Below are positions 1 through 8,449 of a DNA stretch of 12,238 nt, piece by piece (position 1 is the stretch's first letter; each line of letters starts with the position of its first letter). Origin of the DNA: Peptostreptococcaceae bacterium (GTDB lineage Bacteria; Bacillota; Clostridia; Peptostreptococcales; Peptostreptococcaceae); assembly GCA_029983575.1 (NCBI GenBank), contig JASBZE010000051.1:1-12238 (forward strand). Reading direction: 5' to 3'. The notes beneath the pieces were generated by a model. The model was given only the letters and a program-made list of their open reading frames with translations, made no database searches and was not told the origin of the DNA. The position numbers and the translations under genes are program-made.

Positions 1-22
1 CAGTAAGGATAGTTCCTTATAA

Positions 23-67
23 AAAAATGAAGGTTATGCATGGCAACGTGCAATAACCTTCATTTTT
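23..67 (-). terminator. Intrinsic terminator after purL
   Basis: Two perfectly complementary 15-base arms (23-37 and 53-67) enclose a 15-base loop. In the minus-strand transcript the stem starts with an A-run and ends in seven consecutive Ts (27-21), the classic rho-independent layout. It begins 33 bases after the purL stop, so it closes the pur operon. The plus-strand reading also ends in a T-run, so it could terminate a convergent gene lying to the left of the window. Positions 1-22 show nothing recognisable. Confidence 0.93.
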
Positions 68-99
68 ACTTGCTTTATTTGCTTCTATCTATATCAATT

Positions 100-3000
100 C
101 TATCCGAAGTACTCTACTCCTGAAATAAATAGCTTTTGATCTTTTTCTCCGTAGATATTTTTCATAACATCTCTTCCAAGTCTCTCAGAGTGACCCATCT
201 TACCAAATATCTTACCATCTTCGCTTGTGATTCCCTCTACCGCATAGAATGAACCATTTGGATTGTAGTTGATATCATAAGTAGCCTCTAGATTTTTATC
301 TACGTATTGAGTTGCTACCTGTCCATTTTCAATAAGTTTTTTCATAACTTCATCGCTGGCAACAAATCTACCTTCTCCGTGAGAAACAGGTATCGCAAAT
401 ACATCTCCAACTTCAGTATTTGCAAGCCATGGACTCTTATTTGAAGCTATCCTAGTATCCGCAACAGTAGCTATATGCCTTCCTATATTATTAAAAGCAA
501 GTGTTGGCATGCTTTCATCAGGAGTCATTATCTCTCCATATGGTACTAGTCCTAGTTTTATCAAAGCTTGGAATCCATTACATATTCCGAGCATCAACCC
601 ATCATTTTTATCTAAGAACTCTCTAACAGCATCCATTATCTTTTCGTTTCTAAATACTGTAGCTATAAACTTAGCTGATCCATCTGGTTCGTCACCTGCA
701 CTAAAACCTCCAGGAAGCATGATTATCTGAGATTTTTTGATATTCTCTACCATCATGTCAACACTGTCTTCTATATCCTTGTAAGTCATATTTCTAAATA
801 CCTGGATATTTGGCTCTCCTCCAGCATTTTCAAAAGCCTTAGCTGAATCGTACTCACAGTTTGTTCCAGGGAAGGCAGGAATAAATATCTTAGGTTTAGC
901 TATCTTAATTGAAGAACCTCTGACAACATCTCCCTTATAGCTGATAGTTTCTATAGGTTTATCTATTTCTACCTTAGCTTTTGTAGGGAAAACAGGCTCT
1001 AATGTCTTAGAGTATGACGCGTATAGTTCTTCAAGATCTATGGATTCATTTCCAAAAACAATCTTAGACTCTTTTATAGTTCCTCCTAAAACCTCAAATT
1101 CTAATCCTTCAAGTACGCCTTCATCTTCAACCTCTACTATTATCTCCCCGTATTCTGGTGAGAATAGCTTATCTTCTGTATAATATTCAACGGCTCTATC
1201 GCTGAATTTAAATCCGATATTTGAACCAAATGCCATCTTGGCAACTGCCTCTCCTACTCCACCAAAGCCTAGGGCATATGCTGAAAGTATCTTGTCATCT
1301 TTATTTAATTTATATATTTTCTCAAAGTTATTCCTCAATACATCAAAGTCTGGTATCAACTGTTCGTCTTTTTTAGCATAGATGATCGCAAGTTTTGAAC
1401 CTTCTTTTTTGATATCTTGAGAAATGGCCTTTTTAGCCGGAATAGTATTTACGGCAAATGACACTAGAGTTGGAGGTACATCAATATCTTTGAAAGTACC
1501 ACTCATTGAGTCCTTTCCTCCAATTGCTGGAGTTTTAAATTCCATTTGAGCCCTATAAGCTCCAAGAAGTGCACTTAGAGGTTTACCCCATCTATTAGGA
1601 TCATCGCCTAGTTTTTCAAAGTACTCTTGGAAAGTAAGCCTTGTTTTTTTGTAATCAGCACCGAGAGCTACCATCTTTGCCATACTCTCTACCACCGCAT
1701 AAAGCGCTCCATGGTATTGACTCCATTTTCCAACTTTAGGATTATATCCCCAAGTCATAATTGAGGCTGTATTTGATTCTCCACGTTCTGTAGGTATCTT
1801 AGCCACCATACCGTTTGAAGGAGTTCTCTTTAATTTACCTCCAAAAGGCATTATTACAGTAGATGCACCTATAGAGTTGTCAAACATCTCTACAAGACCT
1901 TTTTGAGAGCAAACATTTAAATCCGCCATTACATTCATATATGTATCTTTGATATTTCCGGTAAAATGTCTATCCAAAGTCTCAAACACCTTAGATTCAT
2001 CAACCTTTTTAACCTTTACATCATTTTTTTGTTTAACACCGTTAGTATCTACAAAAGCTCTACTCAAATCTACTATGTACTTTCCGTTCCAACTCATTCT
2101 CATTCTTCCAGTGTCGGTAACTGTAGCAACATGAGTAGCTTCTAGGTTTTCTTCGTGAGCTAACTTTATAAACTCATCTTTAAGCGAAGGATCTATAGCA
2201 ACGGCCATCCTCTCTTGAGATTCTGATATGGCAAGCTCTGTACCGTCTAAACCATCGTATTTTTTAGGCACTAGATCCAGATTTATATCAAGTGAATCAG
2301 CTATCTCGCCTATGGCAACACAAACTCCTCCCGCACCGAAGTCATTACACCTTTTTATCATCTGTGCAACTTCAGCTTTTCTGAAAAACCTTTGAATTTT
2401 TCTCTCGTTTGGAGCGTCTCCTTTTTGAACTTCTGCACTTGCAGTTTCTATAGAATCTTCTGAGTGTTCCTTAGAAGAACCTGTAGCCCCGCCTATTCCG
2501 TCTCTACCCGTTTTACCTCCTAGTAGGATTATTACATCGCCTTTTTCAGGTCTTTTTCTTATTACATTTTCTTTAGGTGCAGCAGCTATTACAGCTCCTA
2601 TTTCCATTCTCTTAGCTACGAAATCCTCATCGTAAACCTCACTAACCTGTCCAGTCGCGAGTCCTATTTGATTTCCATAAGAACTATAACCTCTGGCAGC
2701 CTCTGTAGTTATCTTCTTCTGCATCAACTTTCCTGGAAGTGTATCCTCGATTGTAGTTAGGGGATCTGCCGCTCCAGTCACCCTCATAGCTTGATATACA
2801 TAGCTCCTTCCTGATAATGGGTCCCTGATAGCTCCACCTAGACAAGTAGCGGCACCACCAAAAGGTTCTATTTCTGTAGGGTGGTTGTGTGTCTCATTTT
2901 TAAACATTAGCAGATAATCTTTTTTCGCCCCATCTATATCAACGTCGATATTAATTGAGCAAGCGTTGATTTCCTCTGACTCATCCAAATCAGTAACGAC

Positions 3001-3867
3001 ACCATCTTTTTTTAGTTTTTTAGTCGCTAGTGTACCTATATCCATTAGTGATATATCTTTGTGTCTATCAACGTAAACTTTCTCCCTATCAGCTAAGTAA
3101 GACTTATAAGTTTCCTCTATAACTTTGTTGTACTTTCCATCTTCAAATCTAACATCACTTAACTCTGTCATAAATGTTGTATGTCTACAGTGGTCTGACC
3201 AATATGTATCTAGCACCTTTATCTCAGTTATAGTTGGATTTCTCTTCTCGTCATTTTTAAAGTGCTTTTGTATATGTAGTAAATCGTCAAAGGTCATAGC
3301 TAGAGATTGCTTTTTAAGAAACTCCCCTAATCCCTTTTCATCTAGATCTATAAATCCATCCAATGTTTCTACCTCTGTAGGTATGTCGTATACGACATTT
3401 ATAGTCTCTGGAATTTCAAGTTTTGCCTCCCTAGAGTCAACTGCGTTTATGCAGTATGACTTTATCCTAGAAAAATCATCATCTGTTATATCCCCGTCAA
3501 TTATATATAGTTTGGCAGAGTTAACTATAGGTTTTTTTCCGTCATTTAACAACTGAATGCTTATTTCTGCCCAGTCTGCCCTTTGATCGTATTGACCAGG
3601 CAAAAACTCCTTGGCAAATACCCTCTCTCCATCTTTTATATCAACTTTCGAATAATAAACATCATCCATATTTGGCTCAGAAAAAATTCCCTTTGCCGCA
3701 TTCTTTAGTGTTTCGTCATCTATACCCTCGACGTCGTATCTATTTAAAACCCTAATAGACCTTATATTGTCAATGTGTAAACTCTCTTTTATATCAGATA
3801 AAAGCCCCTTCGATTCCAAATCGAAACCAGGTTTTTTCTCTACAAAAATTCTCTTTACAGCAGTCAT
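100..3867 (-). CDS. purL: Phosphoribosylformylglycinamidine synthase, single-chain
   Basis: Converts FGAR, glutamine and ATP to FGAM in the cytoplasm (fourth step of IMP synthesis). At 1255 residues it is the large fused form: a PurS-like N-terminus (about 1-140), two AIR-synthetase-like halves and a C-terminal class I glutamine amidotransferase domain (from about 985). Visible motifs are SDHCRHTTF (224-232), ETHNHPTEIEPFGGAATC (325-342), FGAGGVCVAIGEIAD, PGGFSAGDEPDG and the nucleophile in GICNG (Cys1096), with GHSER supplying His1226 and Glu1228. The glutaminase triad therefore looks intact, unlike that of PurF in the same operon. A longer frame opens at a TTG (3879), but the ATG at 3867 follows GGAGG by five bases and gives the normal MTAVKRIF start. 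It begins 24 bases after the purD stop and is the last gene of the operon. Confidence 0.97.
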   Translation of the reverse strand: MTAVKRIFVEKKPGFDLESKGLLSDIKESLHIDNIRSIRVLNRYDVEGIDDETLKNAAKGIFSEPNMDDVYYSKVDIKDGERVFAKEFLPGQYDQRADWAEISIQLLNDGKKPIVNSAKLYIIDGDITDDDFSRIKSYCINAVDSREAKLEIPETINVVYDIPTEVETLDGFIDLDEKGLGEFLKKQSLAMTFDDLLHIQKHFKNDEKRNPTITEIKVLDTYWSDHCRHTTFMTELSDVRFEDGKYNKVIEETYKSYLADREKVYVDRHKDISLMDIGTLATKKLKKDGVVTDLDESEEINACSINIDVDIDGAKKDYLLMFKNETHNHPTEIEPFGGAATCLGGAIRDPLSGRSYVYQAMRVTGAADPLTTIEDTLPGKLMQKKITTEAARGYSSYGNQIGLATGQVSEVYDEDFVAKRMEIGAVIAAAPKENVIRKRPEKGDVIILLGGKTGRDGIGGATGSSKEHSEDSIETASAEVQKGDAPNERKIQRFFRKAEVAQMIKRCNDFGAGGVCVAIGEIADSLDINLDLVPKKYDGLDGTELAISESQERMAVAIDPSLKDEFIKLAHEENLEATHVATVTDTGRMRMSWNGKYIVDLSRAFVDTNGVKQKNDVKVKKVDESKVFETLDRHFTGNIKDTYMNVMADLNVCSQKGLVEMFDNSIGASTVIMPFGGKLKRTPSNGMVAKIPTERGESNTASIMTWGYNPKVGKWSQYHGALYAVVESMAKMVALGADYKKTRLTFQEYFEKLGDDPNRWGKPLSALLGAYRAQMEFKTPAIGGKDSMSGTFKDIDVPPTLVSFAVNTIPAKKAISQDIKKEGSKLAIIYAKKDEQLIPDFDVLRNNFEKIYKLNKDDKILSAYALGFGGVGEAVAKMAFGSNIGFKFSDRAVEYYTEDKLFSPEYGEIIVEVEDEGVLEGLEFEVLGGTIKESKIVFGNESIDLEELYASYSKTLEPVFPTKAKVEIDKPIETISYKGDVVRGSSIKIAKPKIFIPAFPGTNCEYDSAKAFENAGGEPNIQVFRNMTYKDIEDSVDMMVENIKKSQIIMLPGGFSAGDEPDGSAKFIATVFRNEKIMDAVREFLDKNDGLMLGICNGFQALIKLGLVPYGEIMTPDESMPTLAFNNIGRHIATVADTRIASNKSPWLANTEVGDVFAIPVSHGEGRFVASDEVMKKLIENGQVATQYVDKNLEATYDINYNPNGSFYAVEGITSEDGKIFGKMGHSERLGRDVMKNIYGEKDQKLFISGVEYFG

Positions 3868-3891
3868 ACTTACCTCCAAATTTATGATTGA

Positions 3892-5160
3892 TTATTGAGC
3901 ATTGTATTTAACGCCAATGTCCTTTCTATATTGCATTCCGTCAAAATGTATCTTCTCTATATTTTTATACACTTTTTTCGCTGCCTCTTCTGAAGTAGCC
4001 CCAAGTGAAGTAACACCTAATACGCGCCCTCCATTTGTAACGACTTCTCCATTGTCGTCAAAAGCGGTTCCGCTGTGAAATACCACAACGCCATCGTCCA
4101 TTTTATCAAGTCCCGTAATAACGTCCCCTTTGTGAGAAGACTCAGGATATCCCTTAGAAGCTAGGATAACACAGCAAGCTCCATCTTCTTTGTACTTAAT
4201 TTCCATATCCTTTAGCCTATTGTCTACAGCGGCTAACATTATCTCGCTCAAGTCTGTTTCAAGCCTCATCAGCACAGATTGAGTCTCCGGATCTCCAAAC
4301 CTACAATTGTATTCAAGTACTTTTTCTCCGTCCTCTGTTATCATAAGTCCTACAAAAAGTATACCCTTATACTTTAGCCCTTCTTTTTTAAATCCCTCTA
4401 ATGTTCTATCTAAAACTTCTTCTCTAACGACTTTTTCAAGTCTTTCGTCATAAATAGGAGAAGGAGAAAATGTACCCATACCTCCTGTATTTGGTCCAGT
4501 TTCATTTTCAAATATCTTCTTGTGGTCTTTGGCGCTTACCATGGGAATTATAGTATCATTGTCTACAAATGCTAAAATAGAGGTCTCTATTCCCTCTAAA
4601 AATTCCTCTATGACAACCATATTGCCAGCGTCTCCAAATTTTTTGTCTCCCATTATCATATCAAGCGCTTCTAGTGCCTCGGACTTATCTTTAGCAATAA
4701 TTACGCCTTTTCCCGCTGCCAATCCATCAGCCTTTATTACTACCGGATAACCAAACTCATCTATTTCGTTTTTTGCTTTTTCTATATCCGTGTACTCGCT
4801 GTACTTTGCAGTCGGTATATCGTACTTTTCCATAAAATGTTTTGAAAAAGATTTGCTTCCCTCAAGCCTTGAACAGCTTTTGTCCGGTCCAAATACCTTT
4901 ATTCCCTCAGCCTCTAACTCATCGGTCAAACCTAATACAAGAGGCGCTTCAGGACCTACAACCACTAGGTCGATTTTGTTTTTAACGGCAAAGTCTTTAA
5001 TCCCTTTGATATCGACATCCTTGATGTCTACACACTCAGCGACTTCTTTAATACCCGCATTTCCAGGCGCACAGTAAATCTTGTCAACATTTTTTTCCTG
5101 GCTTAGTTTCCAGCAAATAACGTGCTCTCTACCACCGCCACCTACAACTAGAATATTCAT
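3892..5160 (-). CDS. purD: Phosphoribosylamine-glycine ligase (GAR synthetase)
   Basis: ATP-dependent ligation of glycine to phosphoribosylamine, the step directly after PurF; the labile amine has to pass between the two enzymes. The protein has 422 residues, the usual length for a monofunctional PurD. N-domain GGGGREH lies at 7-13, GPEAPLVLGLTD at 69-80, the ATP-grasp loop GLAAGKGV at 146-153 and the metal/ATP site NCRFGDPE at 285-292. Start choice: the open frame extends upstream to a TTG (5199), but that extension overlaps a hairpin, while the ATG at 5160 is preceded by GAGGAGAG and yields the canonical MNILVVGGGGREH. It is separated from purH by 84 bases carrying the hairpin at 5199-5222, the longest gap inside the operon, and from purL by 24 bases. 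Confidence 0.97.
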   Translation of the reverse strand: MNILVVGGGGREHVICWKLSQEKNVDKIYCAPGNAGIKEVAECVDIKDVDIKGIKDFAVKNKIDLVVVGPEAPLVLGLTDELEAEGIKVFGPDKSCSRLEGSKSFSKHFMEKYDIPTAKYSEYTDIEKAKNEIDEFGYPVVIKADGLAAGKGVIIAKDKSEALEALDMIMGDKKFGDAGNMVVIEEFLEGIETSILAFVDNDTIIPMVSAKDHKKIFENETGPNTGGMGTFSPSPIYDERLEKVVREEVLDRTLEGFKKEGLKYKGILFVGLMITEDGEKVLEYNCRFGDPETQSVLMRLETDLSEIMLAAVDNRLKDMEIKYKEDGACCVILASKGYPESSHKGDVITGLDKMDDGVVVFHSGTAFDDNGEVVTNGGRVLGVTSLGATSEEAAKKVYKNIEKIHFDGMQYRKDIGVKYNAQ

Positions 5161-5198
5161 ACTTACTCTCCTCGATAAATAATTAATAGTGTAACACA

Positions 5199-5222
5199 AG
5201 GTTTGGAGAATACCCCAAACCT
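5199..5222 (-). other. Stable intra-operon hairpin between purH and purD
   Basis: The minus-strand RNA forms a 10-pair stem (eight Watson-Crick pairs, one G-U, one closing G-C) around a four-base UAUU loop. The outer arms are AGGTTTGG and CCAAACCT. What follows is TGTGTTACAC rather than a T-run, so it is not a standard intrinsic terminator. It lies 22 bases after the purH stop and about 38 bases before the purD start. A role in mRNA processing, 3'-end protection of the upstream message or partial attenuation is possible; this is inference. Confidence 0.7.
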
Positions 5223-5244
5223 AGAATGTCACTTTGATAAAATA

Positions 5245-6780
5245 TTAGTGTTTGAAATGTCTTATTCCAGTAAATACCATAGACATAGAATTTCTATCAC
5301 AAGCGTCGATAGAATCTTGATCCTTAATTGAACCACCAGGTTGAACTACAGCTGTTATTCCGTGTTTATGAGCTAGTTCAACGCAGTCGTCAAATGGGAA
5401 GAACGCATCTGAAACCAAAACTGCTCCAGAAAAATCTTTATCCTCATTGTTGATAAGTGCATTTGATAGAGCCCAGATCCTAGATGTCTGACCACATCCT
5501 AGAGCTAGTGTATGACCATCTTTAACTATAGCAATCGCATTTGACTTCATATGCTTAACTATCTTTAGGCCGAACTTCATGTCTTCAAGCTCTTTATCCT
5601 TTGGCTCAAGCTTAGTTACAGTCTTGTACTCATTAGCAAGGCTGGTATTTTTATCTTGAACTAAAAGCATACCGTCCAAATACTTCATATCGTATTTTTG
5701 TTTAGAGTCTTCAAGCTTTTTGATCTTTAGTACCCTTAGGTTTTTCTTTTTAGAAAGTATTTCCAAAGCTTCATCAGTAAAGTCGTAAGCAACAACTATT
5801 TCTAAGAAGATCTCGCTTAGCTTTGAAGCCGTATCTGCATCTATTGTAGAAGTAATACCAACTATACCTCCAAAAATTGACACCTTGTCAGCCTCATAGC
5901 ACTTAATGTATGCGTCGTAAGAATTCTTTCCTAAACCTACTCCACAAGGGTTTGTATGTTTGATTCCGACACATACAACCTCATCTTCATCTTTAAACTC
6001 CCTCATAATTTCTAGGCATCCGTGAAGATCGTTGATGTTATTAAAAGAAAGTTCCTTTCCATTTAGCTGTTCGAAGTTTAAAATAGGGTTTTTAGCTGAG
6101 GAATCCCTGTATAGAACTCCCTTTTGATGAGGGTTTTCTCCGTATCTTAGAGTTTGAACTTTTTCAAAGCTCATATTCATAACTTCAGGATACTCATCTT
6201 CTTCTTTTTCAGCGAAATAATTAGATATTAGTGAGTCGTATCTCGCAGTAGTTCTAAAAGCCTTATAAGCTAACTTTTGTCTATACTCTTCATCCACTTG
6301 ACCGTTTTTGATCTTCTCAAGTACAGATTCATAGTCATTTATATCGACAACGACTATTACGTCTTTATAATTTTTAGCCGCAGACCTAATCATAGATGGT
6401 CCACCTATGTCTATATTCTCTATTATATCATTATGTGCCTTTCCTGACTTCACTGTTCCTTCAAAATCGTATAAATTTACGCAAACTAGGTCAATCGGTT
6501 CGATAGAGTGTTGTTTAACAGTCTCGACGTGAGATTCAAGGTCTCTTCTGAATAAAATCCCCCCGTGAATATGTGGGTTCAGTGTTTTTACCCTGCCGTC
6601 TAATATTTCCGGAAAACCAGTTACCTCATCAATTGTGATGGCGTTTACACCAGATTCCTTAAGTTTTTTATACGTATTACCTGTAGATATAATTTCAAAC
6701 CCTGATTCTTGAAGACCCAAGGCAAATTCTACGACACCTGTTTTATCGGTTACACTTATTAATGCTCTTTTTTTACTCAT
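5245..6780 (-). CDS. purH: Bifunctional AICAR transformylase / IMP cyclohydrolase
   Basis: Catalyses the last two steps to IMP: formyl transfer from 10-formyl-THF to AICAR, then ring closure of FAICAR. It has 511 residues, normal for the fused enzyme. The N-terminal MGS-like cyclohydrolase domain (about 1-150) carries SVTDKTG (9-15), EVTGFPEILDGRVKTLNP (52-69) and HGGIL. The transformylase domain carries LRYGENPHQ (211-219), the catalytic Lys-His in KHTNPCGVG (274-282) and VVQPGGSIKDQD near the C-terminus, ending VFTGIRHFKH. An in-frame ATG exists at 6798, but the ATG at 6780 gives the family start MSKKRALISVTDKT and is preceded by GGAAGG at 6791-6796, ten bases upstream. With this start purH overlaps the end of purN by eight bases, implying translational coupling. 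Confidence 0.97.
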   Translation of the reverse strand: MSKKRALISVTDKTGVVEFALGLQESGFEIISTGNTYKKLKESGVNAITIDEVTGFPEILDGRVKTLNPHIHGGILFRRDLESHVETVKQHSIEPIDLVCVNLYDFEGTVKSGKAHNDIIENIDIGGPSMIRSAAKNYKDVIVVVDINDYESVLEKIKNGQVDEEYRQKLAYKAFRTTARYDSLISNYFAEKEEDEYPEVMNMSFEKVQTLRYGENPHQKGVLYRDSSAKNPILNFEQLNGKELSFNNINDLHGCLEIMREFKDEDEVVCVGIKHTNPCGVGLGKNSYDAYIKCYEADKVSIFGGIVGITSTIDADTASKLSEIFLEIVVAYDFTDEALEILSKKKNLRVLKIKKLEDSKQKYDMKYLDGMLLVQDKNTSLANEYKTVTKLEPKDKELEDMKFGLKIVKHMKSNAIAIVKDGHTLALGCGQTSRIWALSNALINNEDKDFSGAVLVSDAFFPFDDCVELAHKHGITAVVQPGGSIKDQDSIDACDRNSMSMVFTGIRHFKH

Positions 6781-7366
6781 TGATATACACCCTTCCATCT
6801 TTCACATCTAACTTATTTAAACAAAACAGCCTGATACTGTCTTTTAAAATCTTATGTTCTTCAACCAGTACTTTCTTAGCTATACTTGATGCGTCGTCAT
6901 CTTGGTCGACCTTGACAACGGCCTGCATGATTATAGGTCCAGTGTCCGCTCCCTCGTCAACAAAGTGAACCGTAGCACCAGTAAACTTAACGCCTCTTTT
7001 TATTACAGCCTCATGTACCTTAGATCCATAGTACCCCATCCCGCAAAATGACGGGATAAGGGATGGATGGATATTAATTATTTTATTCTTATATTTCTTG
7101 ACCAATGCCTCAGGCAGGATTTTTAGATATCCCGCCAAGACAATTAAATCTATATTTTCTTCTTCCATAAGGGCTAGGATTTTTTCATTATCTTTCTCTG
7201 TCAAAGCCCTTATATTGTGTTTTTTTGCCCTTTCGAGGGCGAATACGCCTTCTTTATTGGATATAACAAGCTTTACTTCGCCGTTTATCTCCTTGGATTC
7301 AGTAGCGTCTATCACAGCTTGTAGATTGGTTCCCCCTCCTGAAACGAGTACAGCTATATTTACCAT
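6773..7366 (-). CDS. purN: Phosphoribosylglycinamide formyltransferase (10-formyl-THF)
   Basis: Transfers a formyl group from 10-formyltetrahydrofolate to GAR, giving FGAR, which PurL then uses. It has 197 residues and a full-length formyltransferase fold. The GAR phosphate loop is SGGGTNLQ (9-16), and the catalytic triad is visible as Asn98 and His100 in NIHPSLIPSF plus Asp141 in VDEGADTGPII. The ATG overlaps the purM stop within ATGGTAA (seven shared bases), and its own stop overlaps the purH start by eight bases, so purM-purN-purH is probably translated as a coupled block. The formate/ATP-dependent alternative PurT is excluded, because there is no ATP-grasp domain. No unusual residues were noticed. 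Confidence 0.97.
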   Translation of the reverse strand: MVNIAVLVSGGGTNLQAVIDATESKEINGEVKLVISNKEGVFALERAKKHNIRALTEKDNEKILALMEEENIDLIVLAGYLKILPEALVKKYKNKIINIHPSLIPSFCGMGYYGSKVHEAVIKRGVKFTGATVHFVDEGADTGPIIMQAVVKVDQDDDASSIAKKVLVEEHKILKDSIRLFCLNKLDVKDGRVYINE

Positions 7367-8433
7367 AGTTCTACTCCTTCGTGTTCCTTAGTAACCTTTC
7401 CTATTGAATATGCCCTATCTTTCATAAGGTCTTTGTATTTGTCATCTACAAATTCACATTCATCTTTTCTTTCATTTATGTAGTCGATGATCTCTTTTTC
7501 ATCTTTCTCATCAACTATTAGCACAAGGCCTACACCCATATTGAAGCTCTTGTGAAGCTCTCTGTTATCCACTAGATTCAAGCCTTCGATCATCTTAAAT
7601 ATCGGAGGTTTTTCCCAAGATTTGGTATCTACATCTATTCCTAGACCCTTTGGTATTACCCTAACTATATTTTCGACGATTCCACCGCCAGTTATATGGG
7701 CTATGCCCTTGATATTAAACTTCTCTATAAGCTCGAGTGCGAGCTTTACATATATTTTAGTAGGAGTTAGAAGTGCCTCACCGTAAGTCATACCTAGCTC
7801 TTCAGATTTATCTTCAAGCTTAACCTTGAGTTCTTCCAAGAATATCTTTCTCACAAAAGAGAACCCGTTTGAATGAACTCCGCTTGATGATATACCTATT
7901 AGCTTATCTGAATCCTTTATGTCCTTACCTGTGATTATCTTTTCTTTATCAGCTATACCAACTGCAAAACCAGCTAGATCGTAGTCGTCTTCTCCGTACA
8001 TACCCGGCATCTCTGCAGTTTCTCCCCCTATAAGAGAACATCCTGACATCAGACATCCATCTGCTATACCACTTACGATATTTTCTATCTTCTCAGCTAC
8101 AACCTTGCCTGTCGCAATGTAGTCAAGGAAAAATATAGGTCTAGCACCCTGGCAGATTAGGTCATTTACGCACATGGCAACCAAATCTATTCCAACAGTA
8201 GAGTGTTCGTCCATCATCTGTGCAAGCATCAGTTTGGTTCCTACACCGTCGGTCGCACCTAAAATTACCGGCTCTTTCATCCCAGCGAAACTACCTAGTG
8301 AATATAGACCACTGAAATTTCCAAGATCTCCTATAACATTAGCATCATTCGTTTGTTTTATTTTGTTTTTGATAAGATCGACAGCTCTGTTCCCCTCGTC
8401 GATATCAACACCTGAACTCTTATAAGTTAGCAT
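7360..8433 (-). CDS. purM: Phosphoribosylformylglycinamidine cyclo-ligase (AIR synthetase)
   Basis: ATP-dependent closure of the imidazole ring of FGAM to AIR, which feeds the carboxylation step that includes PurE. The protein has 357 residues, within the normal range. Motifs: N-terminal YKSSGVDIDEGN (4-15), GATDGVGTKL (59-68), NDLICQGARPIFFLDY (90-105), GGETAEMPGMY (136-146), SSGVHSNGFS and THITGGGI-like AHITGGGIVEN. The ATG follows AGGAGG by six bases, and purF ends only 16 bases upstream. The last codons overlap the purN start. The homologous ATP-binding fold also occurs in PurL, but the length and the N-terminal YK..GVDI signature identify PurM. Confidence 0.97.
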   Translation of the reverse strand: MLTYKSSGVDIDEGNRAVDLIKNKIKQTNDANVIGDLGNFSGLYSLGSFAGMKEPVILGATDGVGTKLMLAQMMDEHSTVGIDLVAMCVNDLICQGARPIFFLDYIATGKVVAEKIENIVSGIADGCLMSGCSLIGGETAEMPGMYGEDDYDLAGFAVGIADKEKIITGKDIKDSDKLIGISSSGVHSNGFSFVRKIFLEELKVKLEDKSEELGMTYGEALLTPTKIYVKLALELIEKFNIKGIAHITGGGIVENIVRVIPKGLGIDVDTKSWEKPPIFKMIEGLNLVDNRELHKSFNMGVGLVLIVDEKDEKEIIDYINERKDECEFVDDKYKDLMKDRAYSIGKVTKEHEGVELW

Positions 8434-8449
8434 AATATCCTCCTAAATT

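Noticed and set aside
3125..3556. 143-codon plus-strand open frame inside purL
   Set aside because: It lies antisense within a gene with strong family motifs, has low-complexity Ser/Phe-rich composition typical of antisense frames, and no convincing ribosome binding site. Other plus-strand frames inside the pur genes and pyrE were rejected for the same reason.
3868..3879. TTG at 3879 as the purL start
   Set aside because: The TTG is part of the ribosome binding site (TTGGAGG) that serves the ATG at 3867.
5161..5199. TTG at 5199 as the purD start
   Set aside because: The 13 extra residues are not PurD-like, the TTG sits at the edge of the hairpin, and GAGGAGAG is well placed for the ATG at 5160.
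6781..6798. Upstream ATG at 6798 as the purH start
   Set aside because: It adds six residues not typical of PurH and has a poorer ribosome binding site. The ATG at 6780 gives the family N-terminus and coupling with purN.
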